A stretch of 11,923 nucleotides of DNA from Gymnopilus junonius (GCA_015501075.1 JADNYJ010000830.1:1-11923), one strand, 5' to 3'. Counted from the stretch's first letter, positions 1-6,903 are shown. Translations and numbers: made by a program. The notes: generated by a model from the letters alone, not told the origin.

Positions 1-2
1 AG

Positions 3-161
3 TACCATCCAGGCCACAACTCGATTGATTGTAGTCGACAACCGATCCGACGAAGCGACGGGGAATTTGTAGGCTATGCCTATGAATTCACAGAAGAACA
101 ATTGATGAATGTTGATAAACATCGACAACTCGCCGAACGACTGGTACAACGCAGCGCATGA
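3..161 (+). pseudogene. C-terminal end of a Gag-like ORF (partial, cut by window start)
   Basis: An open frame runs from the window edge to a TGA at 159-161 and encodes the last 52 residues of a protein. It opens with YHPGHNSIDC, which has the spacing of the second half of a retroviral-type zinc knuckle (X4-H-X4-C). The two leading cysteines would lie just before the window, so this is inferred. The tail is charged (EEQLMNVDKHRQLAERL) and has no recognisable pol domain. Only 87 bp separate its stop from the LTR at 249, and that gap holds a hairpin and a polypurine tract, so this is the last ORF of an LTR element. Either the element carried only gag, or pol was deleted. The visible part has no internal stop. 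It may be intact, but it is labelled pseudogene because the 5' portion is unseen. Confidence 0.45.
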
Positions 162-211
162 CTCCTGGCAGGGAGAGGAGGTGGAAAACAACATGAACAG
201 TGAACCCCATT

Positions 212-232
212 ATTGAAGCCAGGGGCTTCAAT
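212..232 (+). repeat. Perfect hairpin just before the polypurine tract
   Basis: Arms ATTGAAGCC (212-220) and GGCTTCAAT (224-232) pair perfectly over 9 bp with an AGG loop. The hairpin lies between the stop of the upstream ORF and the polypurine tract. A role in the RNA of the element is possible but unproven. Confidence 0.8.
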
Positions 233-236
233 TCTT

Positions 237-248
237 AGTAGGGGGTAA
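237..248 (+). promoter_or_regulatory. Polypurine tract of the left LTR element
   Basis: The tract AGTAGGGGGTAA directly precedes the TGTTACG start of the LTR. This is the expected position and composition for the primer of plus-strand DNA synthesis in LTR retrotransposons. Confidence 0.7.
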
Positions 249-573
249 TGTTACGTTTTCCTTTTCTGCTATCTTATCGCGCGCCCCTCTTTTCCTTTTC
301 CTTATCATTTATCGAACAATTTTCTATTTATAATTTCTTCATGATCATCTTCGCTCATGAAGATGATCATTCTCTTTCTTACTTGTGTGAGGACAATCTC
401 TCCTTTCTGATCATCATCCCTTCCACAGTACTCTATGATGATCATCCCCTTCCGATTCCCCTTGTTTCGTCATTGTTTCATTACATTATTATCACACACA
501 AATAAGTATCTAAACAGTAGCTAGACTACGATGTACTGTAGCTTGTTCTTAAGAATAATACTCTTTTGTAACA
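249..573 (+). repeat. 3' LTR (325 bp) of the leftmost LTR element
   Basis: The repeat starts TGTTACG and ends TTGTAACA, giving 6-bp inverted ends TGTTAC/GTAACA. It directly follows a polypurine tract. A TATA-like TATTTATAA lies near 325-333. A perfect 12-bp inverted repeat (341-352 and 359-370) and further GATGATCAT-like copies near 408 and 437 lie inside. A reading frame of 85 codons crosses it (248-505) but looks like chance. The partner LTR is outside the window, so the boundaries rest on the ends and the tract. The next 5 bp (ACCAA, 574-578) would be the target-site copy. Confidence 0.75.
341..370. repeat. 12-bp perfect inverted repeat inside the LTR
   Basis: ATGATCATCTTC and GAAGATGATCAT flank a 6-nt loop. 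The core GATGATCAT recurs twice more within the next 80 bp. This could be a regulatory element or simply a low-complexity expansion. Confidence 0.75.
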
Positions 574-669
574 ACCAAGAGTGAACTTGAACCACTAAGG
601 CATTCTTCTGTCAAAGACAATACCTTAGCAGACTTCATCAAATGACCTCTATGACTACTATGCCAGACC
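574..669. other. Unassigned remnant between two elements
   Basis: This short stretch lies between the left LTR and the end of the minus-strand Copia gag. On the plus strand, 613-646 reads VKDNTLADFIK before a TGA. It resembles the KDNLADIFTKPL end of Copia RNase H, but it is too short to assign. Confidence 0.3.
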
Positions 670-1706
670 TTATCTTATCTGATCAGGTTCTGTCATCAAC
701 ATCGTAACACTCTTAGGATACTCTTTTTTCTGCGAACTGCTGGGGTTACCAGTGTTCTGCTGATCAGAGTGGCACAGTTCGGGACCTTTCCCTTTGATTG
801 CAGTATTGCGCTGTGCATTCGCATTGTTAGCCTGTTGGTTTCTGGGCCGGCTATCCTTAGGCAGGTTGAGCTGCTTCGGCACATAGAATGTGCCATGCTT
901 GGGTTGCTTGTACTGCTTAAGGTGCCCAAATCGGGCAGCCCATGTGGTGCGAATGCTCTCAAAGAGGTCTTTCAGTGCCATTTCTGGCACTGTATATTGT
1001 CATGTGAAATCTTCCATCATCCACTGATAGATGGATTCTTGCGACATGACATTCATGGCAAGAGGAAGATTCATAGTAGAACTAGGCACGCCATGGATTG
1101 AGAAACCATGGGTACCATGCTGGTGAACCGTTGACCTATGGCATTGGATCATTAAAAGTGGGAGATGCCCATAATGGAATTGGAACTTGGCAGCTGGGGG
1201 TTGGGATCGGAGAGATTATTTGAGATTCATGAGGACCCTAAAGTCCTCGAGGGTCTCGACGAACATCTCCTTGGAGTACTTCATTTTGATCCAATCCCAA
1301 GCTTCAGCACAGACAGGGTTTTAACCTGGTCCCAAATACCAGTATCGAGGCACATGGCCAAAAGGCCAAGCGCCTTGGAATTCTTGGAGTTGAAACTCTC
1401 CAATTTATGGCGGTATGTTTCCTCAGCGGCAGTCCAGCAAGAGAAGTGGGTGTTATACAGGTTGAGATCACCCTGGGTAGGCCCACGGCAGGAGTGGTGT
1501 CGGTGGCACAAGTGCCAGAGGGAAAGGTGGGTTCCCTAATTGGTTGCTCCAGAGGAGCAGTAAGGGTTCCTCAAGGATGGCTTTAATGTCCATATGGAGG
1601 ATGACTGCCTCCATCTTGATGCCCATTGGCGATAGTGATGACCATCAAATTTAGGAAGGTCAGAGGCAGAGAAGGAGATGGAAGTGGTGTTCTTGACTGA
1701 AGACAT
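670..1706 (-). pseudogene. Decayed Copia Gag (UBN2/DUF4219-like), minus-strand element
   Basis: The probable start is the ATG at 1706-1704, and a stop lies at 670. The N-terminus reads SASDLPKFDGHHYRQWA and continues, after a frameshift, IKMEAVILHMDIKAILEE. This is the usual opening of Copia Gag (FxGxNYxxWxxxMxxxL). Further blocks in other frames are WTAAEETYRHKLESFNSKN and LGLLAMCLDTGIWDQVK (1281-1511), WIKMKYSKEMFVETLEDFR (around 1225-1290) and a C-terminal block with LKDLFESIRTTWAARFGHL (670-990). At least three frameshifts and several stops separate them. I saw no convincing zinc knuckle, and no protease, integrase or RT follows, so the element is truncated on this side. A leader, a primer-binding site and an LTR lie upstream on the same strand. 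Confidence 0.75.
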
Positions 1707-2128
1707 TTGTTGAGTTGTTTGGATGGTTGGAATTTCTGTTAAGAAAAAAGGCTGGGTTGTGTCAGCGACAGGTGTGTAAAAGCGTGCTAAATAAGGAAAG
1801 CACTACTAAAAATACCTGTGCCAGACATGGAATTAACCCCTTAAGGGCAATTTGTCCAGACAGTGACAGATGTCCGGGCCCACATGACAAGGCCCTATAC
1901 AATGTTGCACATGGTAGCAAACAATTGTGGGAGAGCATTCTGTCTTGCGACGAACAGCTGTGGTCGATGTTTTGCCTAATGGTGAACTATCTTCCCAGGT
2001 AGAAGTAAGCTACAGACCGATGCTAAGCAGGTTCTGCACAATGGCGAACTATGCTAGACAGGTTCTGCCCTAGGTGAACTCAATGTCCAGCAGGTTCTGC
2101 CAATGGCGAACAGCATGCTTCGCTATCA
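1707..2128 (-). other. 5' leader of the minus-strand Copia element
   Basis: These 422 bp separate the gag start from the primer-binding site. They contain a tandem repeat at 2007-2120 and no supported gene. A 95-codon plus-strand frame (1715-2002) has no recognisable motif and runs against the element. Confidence 0.6.
2007..2120 (-). repeat. 31-32 bp degenerate tandem repeat in the Copia leader
   Basis: The decamer CAGGTTCTGC (plus strand) occurs at 2028-2037, 2059-2068 and 2091-2100, spaced 31 and 32 bp apart. Each copy is preceded by a variant of AATGGCGAACTATGC. A partial fourth unit follows at 2101-2120. Confidence 0.75.
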
Positions 2129-2140
2129 GGGCCCATAACC
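2129..2140 (-). promoter_or_regulatory. Primer-binding site for half tRNA-iMet (minus-strand Copia)
   Basis: On the minus strand the sequence is GGTTATGGGCCC, 3 nt after the LTR end. It is exactly complementary to GGGCCCAUAACC of the eukaryotic initiator tRNA-Met anticodon arm. This is the site expected when a tRNA fragment cut in the anticodon arm primes reverse transcription, as known for Drosophila copia. Confidence 0.85.
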
Positions 2141-2143
2141 TAT

Positions 2144-2540
2144 TGAGCAGCAAGTAGTGTGCTCTGCATAGTATCATTGTAACTACTATCTTACCTGGGT
2201 TGTAAGAGGCTAGTGCTAAGGTGACTACTTAGGTACTACTTAGAAGTGCAAATGACTTAGATTAGGACGCTGTTTAGAGCATCCTTATATACCTACAGGA
2301 CATACAGTGACTAACTACATATGAGTAATGCATAAGGCAATTACTCAGCTAATTACTATGTAATTACTAATATCTACTCATAAGATGAGTAATACACTCA
2401 CTAAGTGATCACATGTTTTAGTCATATAAGATGACTGTGATACTCTGTCATCACTGGATCTAGTCACGTATAGATGCATCTGATCATGTGTGTCATGTGA
2501 GTCATGTGATGTAGTCACATGGACACTTATCATGTCAACA
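2144..2540 (-). repeat. 5' LTR (397 bp) of the minus-strand Copia element
   Basis: Read on the minus strand, the repeat starts TGTTGACATGATAAG (from 2540) and ends CTACTTGCTGCTCA (2144). The primer-binding site lies 3 nt beyond. A TATA box (TATATAAGG) lies at about 2283-2293. The interior is rich in CATGTGA and GAGTAAT/ATTACTC repeats. Its outer end abuts a Copia pol frame of the opposite strand, so TATTA (2541-2545) is the candidate target-site copy. The partner LTR was not seen. Confidence 0.75.
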
Positions 2541-2541
2541 T

Positions 2542-3375
2542 ATTATCCTCTCGCAAACTCATTTTATCAACATCCTACTCAAGAAATTTAAATTACAGGA
2601 TGCCAACCCCATAATGACACCCCTCAATCCCCATGTTAAACTTGATGACAACACCAAATATGGAAATGTCGACAAGGAGGATGAAGAAACTTTGATCTCT
2701 CATGGATATGCAGCACTTATTGGATCATTAATGTACTTGGCACATGGAACATGACCGGATATTGCTTATTCAACTCACAAACTTGTGCAGTACACATCAA
2801 ATCCAAAACCAAAACACTGGGCAGCCATAAAATGAATATTTCATTACCTCAAAGGTACCTGGAACCACACTCTCATGTTCAGAGGAGAAGAAGACCATTT
2901 ATTAAATGATCAATTACACATCTATTGTGATGCTGATTGGGCTGCCAACCTCAACAGAAAATCAATCAGCAGTTATGTAATTACTGTGGCAGGGGAAGCC
3001 ATTGCCTGGAGCTCGAAAAAGCAAAATACTGTTGCTCTTTCAACAGCTGAGGCAGAATATGTCTCCACCACTCATATTGCCAAATGAGTAATTTGGCATA
3101 GATCTTTATTTTTGGAGCTCGATTCACCAATCCCGATGACCTCCACTACTTTTTCAGACAATCAGGCAGCTATCTCAATTTCTCACCACCCAGAATTCCA
3201 TGTGAGAACAAAGCATATCAACATTTCTTATCATTTCTTATGAGATCTTGTGGAAACCAGAATTATTGACATAGTCTACATCAAAACAGATGAAAACCTC
3301 ATGGATATATTTACCAAAGCACTAAATAAACTTGCACACAAGAGTTTTACATATGAACTTAAAGTGTTGCCTGAC
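2542..3375 (+). pseudogene. Copia pol 3' part: RT C-terminus and RNase H (broken)
   Basis: One frame can be followed throughout with no frameshift, interrupted only by TGA codons at about 2752, 2833, 3085 and 3241. It starts IILSQTHFINILLKKFKLQD (the LSQ-x-Y-I-x-x-IL-x-x-F block of Copia RT). It continues with GYAALIGSLMYLAHGT and PDIAYSTHKLVQYTSNP, then RNase H: the acidic CDADWAANLNRKSISSYVI block and STAEAEYVSTTHIAK with its catalytic acidic residues. The ending is the TFSDNQAAISISHHPEFH and DENLMDIFTKALNK blocks that close Copia polyproteins. Gag, integrase and most of RT are missing upstream, where a minus-strand Copia LTR interrupts the frame. A polypurine tract and an LTR follow directly. 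Confidence 0.92.
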
Positions 3376-3376
3376 C

Positions 3377-3385
3377 AAGGGGGAG
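3377..3385 (+). promoter_or_regulatory. Polypurine tract of the plus-strand Copia element
   Basis: AAGGGGGAG sits between the end of the RNase H frame and the TGTTAGG start of the LTR, the standard place for the plus-strand primer. Confidence 0.85.
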
Positions 3386-3620
3386 TGTTAGGATAATCAG
3401 GTGATTAGCCAACACACAACGTGCTTAATGGCGCTTATTTATTCCTTTGCATATTAATATTTTTACTCATCTGCCATAGCATTTTCTAGTATTTAGAAAT
3501 TAGTAGAATTATCTAGTAAACATGTACATAGGTATATAGACTGTCCAGAGGACAGTCGAGTACTTTACAAGTTCATATCAATTTATTACACTGTGCTCAA
3601 TAATTACTACTTGTTGTTCA
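3386..3620 (+). repeat. 3' LTR (about 235 bp) of the plus-strand Copia element
   Basis: It starts TGTTAGGATAATC directly after the polypurine tract. I place its end at CTACTTGTTGTTCA because the minus-strand Copia LTR ends in the near-identical CTACTTGCTGCTCA. A TATA box (GGTATATAGA) lies at 3531-3540, followed at once by a hairpin. The alternative is a single long LTR running to 3999. Confidence 0.65.
3539..3557. repeat. 8-bp perfect hairpin just downstream of the LTR TATA box
   Basis: GACTGTCC (3539-3546) and GGACAGTC (3550-3557) flank an AGA loop, starting within the TATA region. If transcription starts about 30 nt after the TATA box, the hairpin lies in the promoter rather than in the RNA. 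Confidence 0.7.
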
Positions 3621-3719
3621 TGAGTTTAAAGTGGGTGGTGGACAGTGGGAAGAGGAGGGTTCTTAAATGACTTTTGAAGATGAGCAATATTCTTGTCAAG
3701 ACCCCTTGATGGATTTGCC

Positions 3720-3999
3720 TGTTAGAATTGGAGATTGACAATGCAACTGTCATGGTAGATCAGTCACATGTTTCATCCTCTGCCCTTTGGTGGAAATTTT
3801 CCTTTTCACATCCTCAGTTCATTGCACTCATCATGCACAGCTGAGGTATGTTCTTTTACTTAACTTATCATTTATTATCTTTTACTTATGTACCTACTAG
3901 ATGCATCCTTGCATGCATATTAGGTATAGTCAATATTAGTTTGTTACACTCATCACGCATGGCTGAGATGCATCCTTGCATGCATATTAGATTACAACA
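3720..3999 (+). repeat. Probable 5' LTR (about 280 bp) of a second plus-strand Copia element
   Basis: The right end, ATTACAACA at 3991-3999, is fixed by the adjoining primer-binding site. The left end is uncertain. TGTTAGAATTG at 3720 is the best match to a TGTT...AACA LTR. The interior holds two pairs of direct repeats. The 99 bp between this and the preceding LTR (3621-3719) show no feature. Confidence 0.5.
3822..3990. repeat. Two pairs of direct repeats inside the LTR
   Basis: A 25-bp unit containing ATGCATCCTTGCATGCAT is identical at 3899-3923 and 3966-3990. A 24-bp unit matches at 20 of 24 positions between 3822-3845 and 3944-3967, and all four differences are transitions. Confidence 0.85.
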
Positions 4000-4011
4000 G
4001 GTTATGGGCCC
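4000..4011 (+). promoter_or_regulatory. Primer-binding site for half tRNA-iMet (plus-strand Copia)
   Basis: GGTTATGGGCCC directly follows the LTR end. It is the same 12-nt complement of the initiator tRNA-Met anticodon arm as the minus-strand Copia carries at 2129-2140. The gag start is 38 nt downstream. Confidence 0.85.
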
Positions 4012-4048
4012 CACCTAGTGCAATTTACCTGAATCAAAATCTAAAACT

Positions 4049-5061
4049 ATGAACTCAATCGAGACACCAACGTGCTCACTTACTGCTGCAAAGATCACTC
4101 AGATTTCATACTAAAAGGCCTGCTTAACTGTGCCTATCAAACTATGCCACACTGCATGGCTTCCACTGAGTGCCCTGTCCTTACAGGGCCTGAGAACTTC
4201 CAGATCTGGCATGTCCGGATCCTCACCAAACTCTGCATTGAGAAAGTCACAGACATCATTCTCCAGAAGAGCAAGGAAGAGGTTGAGGAGGGTGAGAATG
4301 CCGACAAGGCTGTTACTCCATACCATCATGAGTCTTGGACCACGAGGGACAGAAAAGCCCATGGCGTCCTCATCTCCCACTTATCTGACTGTCTCTCTCT
4401 CCAGGTCACTGCCCTAGCCACTGCCCTGGAAGTATACAACAAAGTCCTTGAGATACACCAGAAAACAAATGTCAGAGTCAGTGCTTTCTACACATTCATT
4501 GGGATGATGAACCTCAAATGGGATGGTGACATCAGCACAATCCAAGATCACATCACCACAATCTCTGCTGCAGACACCAAGCTTACAGTGATGCAGAAGC
4601 AGGTCGACAGTGAGTGGCTTGCATTTATCCTCCTCCACTCCCTCCTGAACAACACCATTTGGGACACATTCAAAATCTTGGTACTCCATTCCATGCCCAA
4701 AGACATGACTCTATCCTTCTCTGAGTTATCTAACAGACTCACATTCAAGGCTGCCTGCATACAAGGCTCGAATAAACAGGCAGATTTGGTGCTAAAAGCA
4801 AAATCCTTGAAACCAATGTCATCATCCACCAAGTCTGACAAATGGTGCAGTCATCACAAATCCACCACCCACAATACAAAGGATTGCTACTTTCTCAACT
4901 CATTGAAGGCAAAAGGGAAGAAGAAAAAGGGGAAGGATCAAGATTGAAAGAAGGACAAGGGGAAGAAAAAGGAATCAGTGAATAGAAGTCATCATGAGTC
5001 TAGTGACTCTGAGTTCTCGGAGATGTCTTCTGATTTGGACTCAGATGATGCTCACATTTGA
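4049..5061 (+). pseudogene. Copia Gag (UBN2-like domain, zinc knuckle), one frameshift and one stop
   Basis: The likely start is the ATG at 4049 (MNSIETPTCSLTAAKITQIS), which must shift frame near 4110 to enter the long open frame ending at 4947. That frame holds TGPENFQIWHVRILTKLCIE, the W-containing opening of Copia Gag. It continues with WTTRDRKAHGVLISHLSD, VYNKVLEIHQKTNVRVSAFY and LNNTIWDTFKILVL, typical of UBN2-type Gag. Near the end, WCSHHKSTTHNTKDC forms a CX2HX4HX4C knuckle in which the second cysteine is histidine. A lysine-rich run and a TGA (4945-4947) follow. The same frame then continues through an acidic Ser/Asp tail (SSDSEFSEMSSDLDSDD) to 5061. The TGA may replace an Arg codon. 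Pol is absent: unassigned DNA and then the Gypsy LTR follow. Confidence 0.85.
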
Positions 5062-5179
5062 CATTTCAAGGGATCCAACACCACTATTGGCTGCCTTTGA
5101 ATGGGAGGCCAGACAACTTGAAGTTGTTGTTTTTTGTTCACATCCTGAAGGAGACAGGGAAAAGCTGGAAGAAAGGAGG
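5062..5179. other. Unassigned spacer before the Gypsy LTR
   Basis: After the Gag tail the sequence shows no Copia protease or other motif that I can recognise. The last bases before the LTR (GGAGG, 5175-5179) are the candidate target-site copy of the Gypsy insertion. Confidence 0.4.
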
Positions 5180-5410
5180 TGTTAAGTTCTTGATGAAGGG
5201 AAGGGCAGAGTGGGCAGAGGAGATCCACATCGGAGCTACATCGGAGTATGTTGGTGTCGGAGTTGGTCTTAGTGTAACATATGTAGACGTAGGGTTGAGA
5301 CTTCAGCTTCAATGTGTGTGTTGCACTCCATTGTCTGGACGTTGTCTCGAATTTCAGAGTCAGATCAGAATGAGAGAGCAGAGTAGAGAGCGTGGATTGA
5401 TTAATGAACA

Positions 5411-5421
5411 ATATATGAACT
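5411..5421 (-). promoter_or_regulatory. Predicted transcript 5' end, complementary to the primer-binding site
   Basis: On the minus strand this reads AGTTCATATAT. The same 11 nt in inverse orientation adjoin the 5' LTR at 11777-11787. In Tf1 the first 11 nt of the mRNA anneal to the primer-binding site and are cleaved to prime reverse transcription. Position 5421 is 33 nt from the first base of the TATA box, where initiation would be expected. Confidence 0.6.
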
Positions 5422-5446
5422 GAGGTACCTAATAATAGTTCTAAGG

Positions 5447-5454
5447 TTTTTATA
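5447..5454 (-). promoter_or_regulatory. TATA box in the Gypsy LTR
   Basis: TATAAAAA on the minus strand is the only strong TATA element in the LTR and is correctly placed for initiation near 5421. Confidence 0.65.
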
Positions 5455-5655
5455 CTATGGAGGAAACTAAGCAGAGACCATACATGTACTAGTGAGCAGG
5501 CAGACGTGTAAGTTATTCTGCACTACTCGGAGTTGACTAGCTTGTGTAATCTAAGTGTCTATGTGTTCTGGGACTTGTAGTACTTCAAGGGATCATGAGG
5601 TCAGAGTTCATATAGTCGGAGATCAGAGTTGGTCGGAGGCACGTATATAACAGTA

Positions 5656-5665
5656 TTTCCCCCTT
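5656..5665 (-). promoter_or_regulatory. Polypurine tract of the Gypsy element
   Basis: On the minus strand AAGGGGGAAA lies 3 nt before the TGTTATA start of the 3' LTR. Confidence 0.75.
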
Positions 5666-5782
5666 AGGCCAAACCTTGAGGCCTGTGCATGGGACTGGTC
5701 ATGTGCTGGTTGGTTTTGGTTATTTTGAAATTTTTGTTCAGTCCTCTCTTCAATATCATCATTCTACCTCCCCCCTGTCGAT

Positions 5783-6890
5783 ATGTCACACACCGATTCC
5801 AACTTGGAGGATTTCGAAGACCTCAAAGACCTCGAAGCACAGGAGCAGAAACTCGCGCTCCAGAGGGAAGAGCTTCATCAGAAGCAAGAATGGATGGAGC
5901 AGAGGTGACAGGAGGCAGAAGAGCATGCAGAGGCAGAACAGGCAGCAGAGGAAGCATGGAAGGCAGCCAAGGCGGAGGAGGCAGTGGCGGCCAAGGCAGC
6001 AGAGGCGAAGAAGGTGGCAGAGGCAGAGCGGAGTAAAACTGCAAAGGGAAAGAAGAAGGCGCAGCCAAAGGAGAAGGCAGCTGTGATGCAGCAGAAGGCA
6101 GTCGCAATGTGGGAGTCAGCCAGAGTGTATGAGGCAGTGGTAGGAGTCATCTGCATTTGGTGCGTGCAGGTGGGGGCGAAGTGCCTATGGCCAAGGTAAG
6201 TCCCATTTTTAATTTTTCTTTGTTATGATTTAATTTTTGACTTGTGATTTGTTTTTAGGGAGGGTACCAGCAAGGCAGCATCGTGCAAGCACTGCCAAGT
6301 GCAGCGCAAGGGTTGCAAGATCGGCGGAGGAGCTGTGAGGTTGGAGGGTCAGATGGAGTCAGAGGTACAACCAGCCAAGGCGATGGGGGCAGCAAAGCCC
6401 AAGCCCAAGATGACAGCAGAGGCGCAGAAAGGGCTGGGTATCGAGCACATTGCTTGATACCTGAGGGAGATCCGGGACTTGTTGGAAGACATGTCCTGGA
6501 TTCAAGATCCCCCATATGCACCGTCAGAGCTGAGTGCATCGGAGTACGTACTATCAGACCAGGAGGGAATTGACACAGAGGCAGAGTATTTGAACGAGAG
6601 GTATGAGAGGGTCATGGGGCCTTAGATGGGGAAGAAGTTGAGGTGGATGATTCAGAGGAGTCTGGAGGAGGAGGTAGTCAGAGCGTGATGGGTGAACAGG
6701 AGGAGGAGAGGTCGGATGTGGAAACGAGGAGTGAGAGCGAGGGAGAGGTTAGGGTGTTAAAGAGGAAAAGGGATGAGTTGTCGGATTCAGAGTCAGATTC
6801 GGAGGAGGATGAGGATGAGGATGAGGATGATGGAGGATTAGAAGGAATGAGGATGTACAGGTGCCAGCAAAGGCGCTCATCAATAGATAG
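5783..6890 (+). pseudogene. Antisense gene in the Gypsy element: coiled-coil, Zn2Cys6-like cluster, acidic tail
   Basis: The ATG at 5783 opens MSHTDSNLEDFEDLKDLEAQ. A Glu/Lys/Ala/Gln-rich stretch follows (residues about 10-110), probably coiled coil, then a basic run KGKKKAQPKEK. Exon 1 ends at 6195, and splicing of a 63-nt intron joins CIWCVQVGAKC (residues 124-134) to CKHCQVQRKGC (147-157). The result is CX2CX6CX12CX2CX6C, within the fungal Zn2Cys6 spacing range. Exon 2 continues to a TAG at 6623, then shifts frame into an acidic tail with SDSESDSEEDEDEDEDD. The best end is VPAKALINR before the TAG at 6888-6890, after another shift. In-frame TGA codons at 5906 and 6455 both fit lost arginines. 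It converges on the end of pol (6948). The function is unknown. DNA binding is inferred from the cysteine spacing alone. Confidence 0.6.
6196..6258 (+). other. Spliceosomal intron (63 nt) in the antisense gene
   Basis: The donor AAG/GTAAGT lies at 6196 and the acceptor TTTTTAG ends at 6258. The interior is T-rich and has TTGAC, a possible branch point, near 6237. Length and signals are typical of fungal introns, and splicing restores the frame across the six-cysteine cluster. On the opposite strand, the strand of the retrotransposon transcript, it would not be recognised, so it survives retrotransposition. Confidence 0.8.
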
Positions 6891-6903
6891 TAATTTTATA
6901 GAG

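Larger units (their letters stand above)
5180..5652 (-). repeat. 3' LTR of the Gypsy element (473 bp)
   Basis: Read on the minus strand, it begins TGTTATATACG (from 5652) and ends GAACTTAACA (5180). Positions 5180-5337 match 11790-11923, although the right copy lacks a block of roughly 15 bp around 5236-5250 and shows scattered changes. The LTR carries six TCGGAG hexamers (5230, 5241, 5257, 5527, 5616, 5633), a TATA box and the 11-nt segment that matches the primer-binding site. Confidence 0.9.

Noticed and set aside
248..505. 85-codon plus-strand ORF
   Set aside because: It lies wholly inside an LTR defined by a polypurine tract and inverted ends. Its composition is low-complexity hydrophobic and there is no domain.
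613..646. Possible Copia RNase H C-terminus (VKDNTLADFIK)
   Set aside because: About ten residues of similarity before a stop is too little to call.
1165..1539. 124-codon plus-strand ORF
   Set aside because: It is antisense to well-recognised Copia Gag blocks on the minus strand and has no motif of its own.
5062..5179. Continuation of Copia Gag-Pol into the spacer
   Set aside because: No frame shows protease (DSGAT-like) or other Copia motifs, so it was left unassigned.
5823..6156. Minus-strand Pro/Leu- and Ala/Ser-rich ORFs
   Set aside because: They are shadows of the Glu/Ala/Lys-rich antisense gene. The plus-strand frame has an intron that unites a cysteine cluster and is the better reading.
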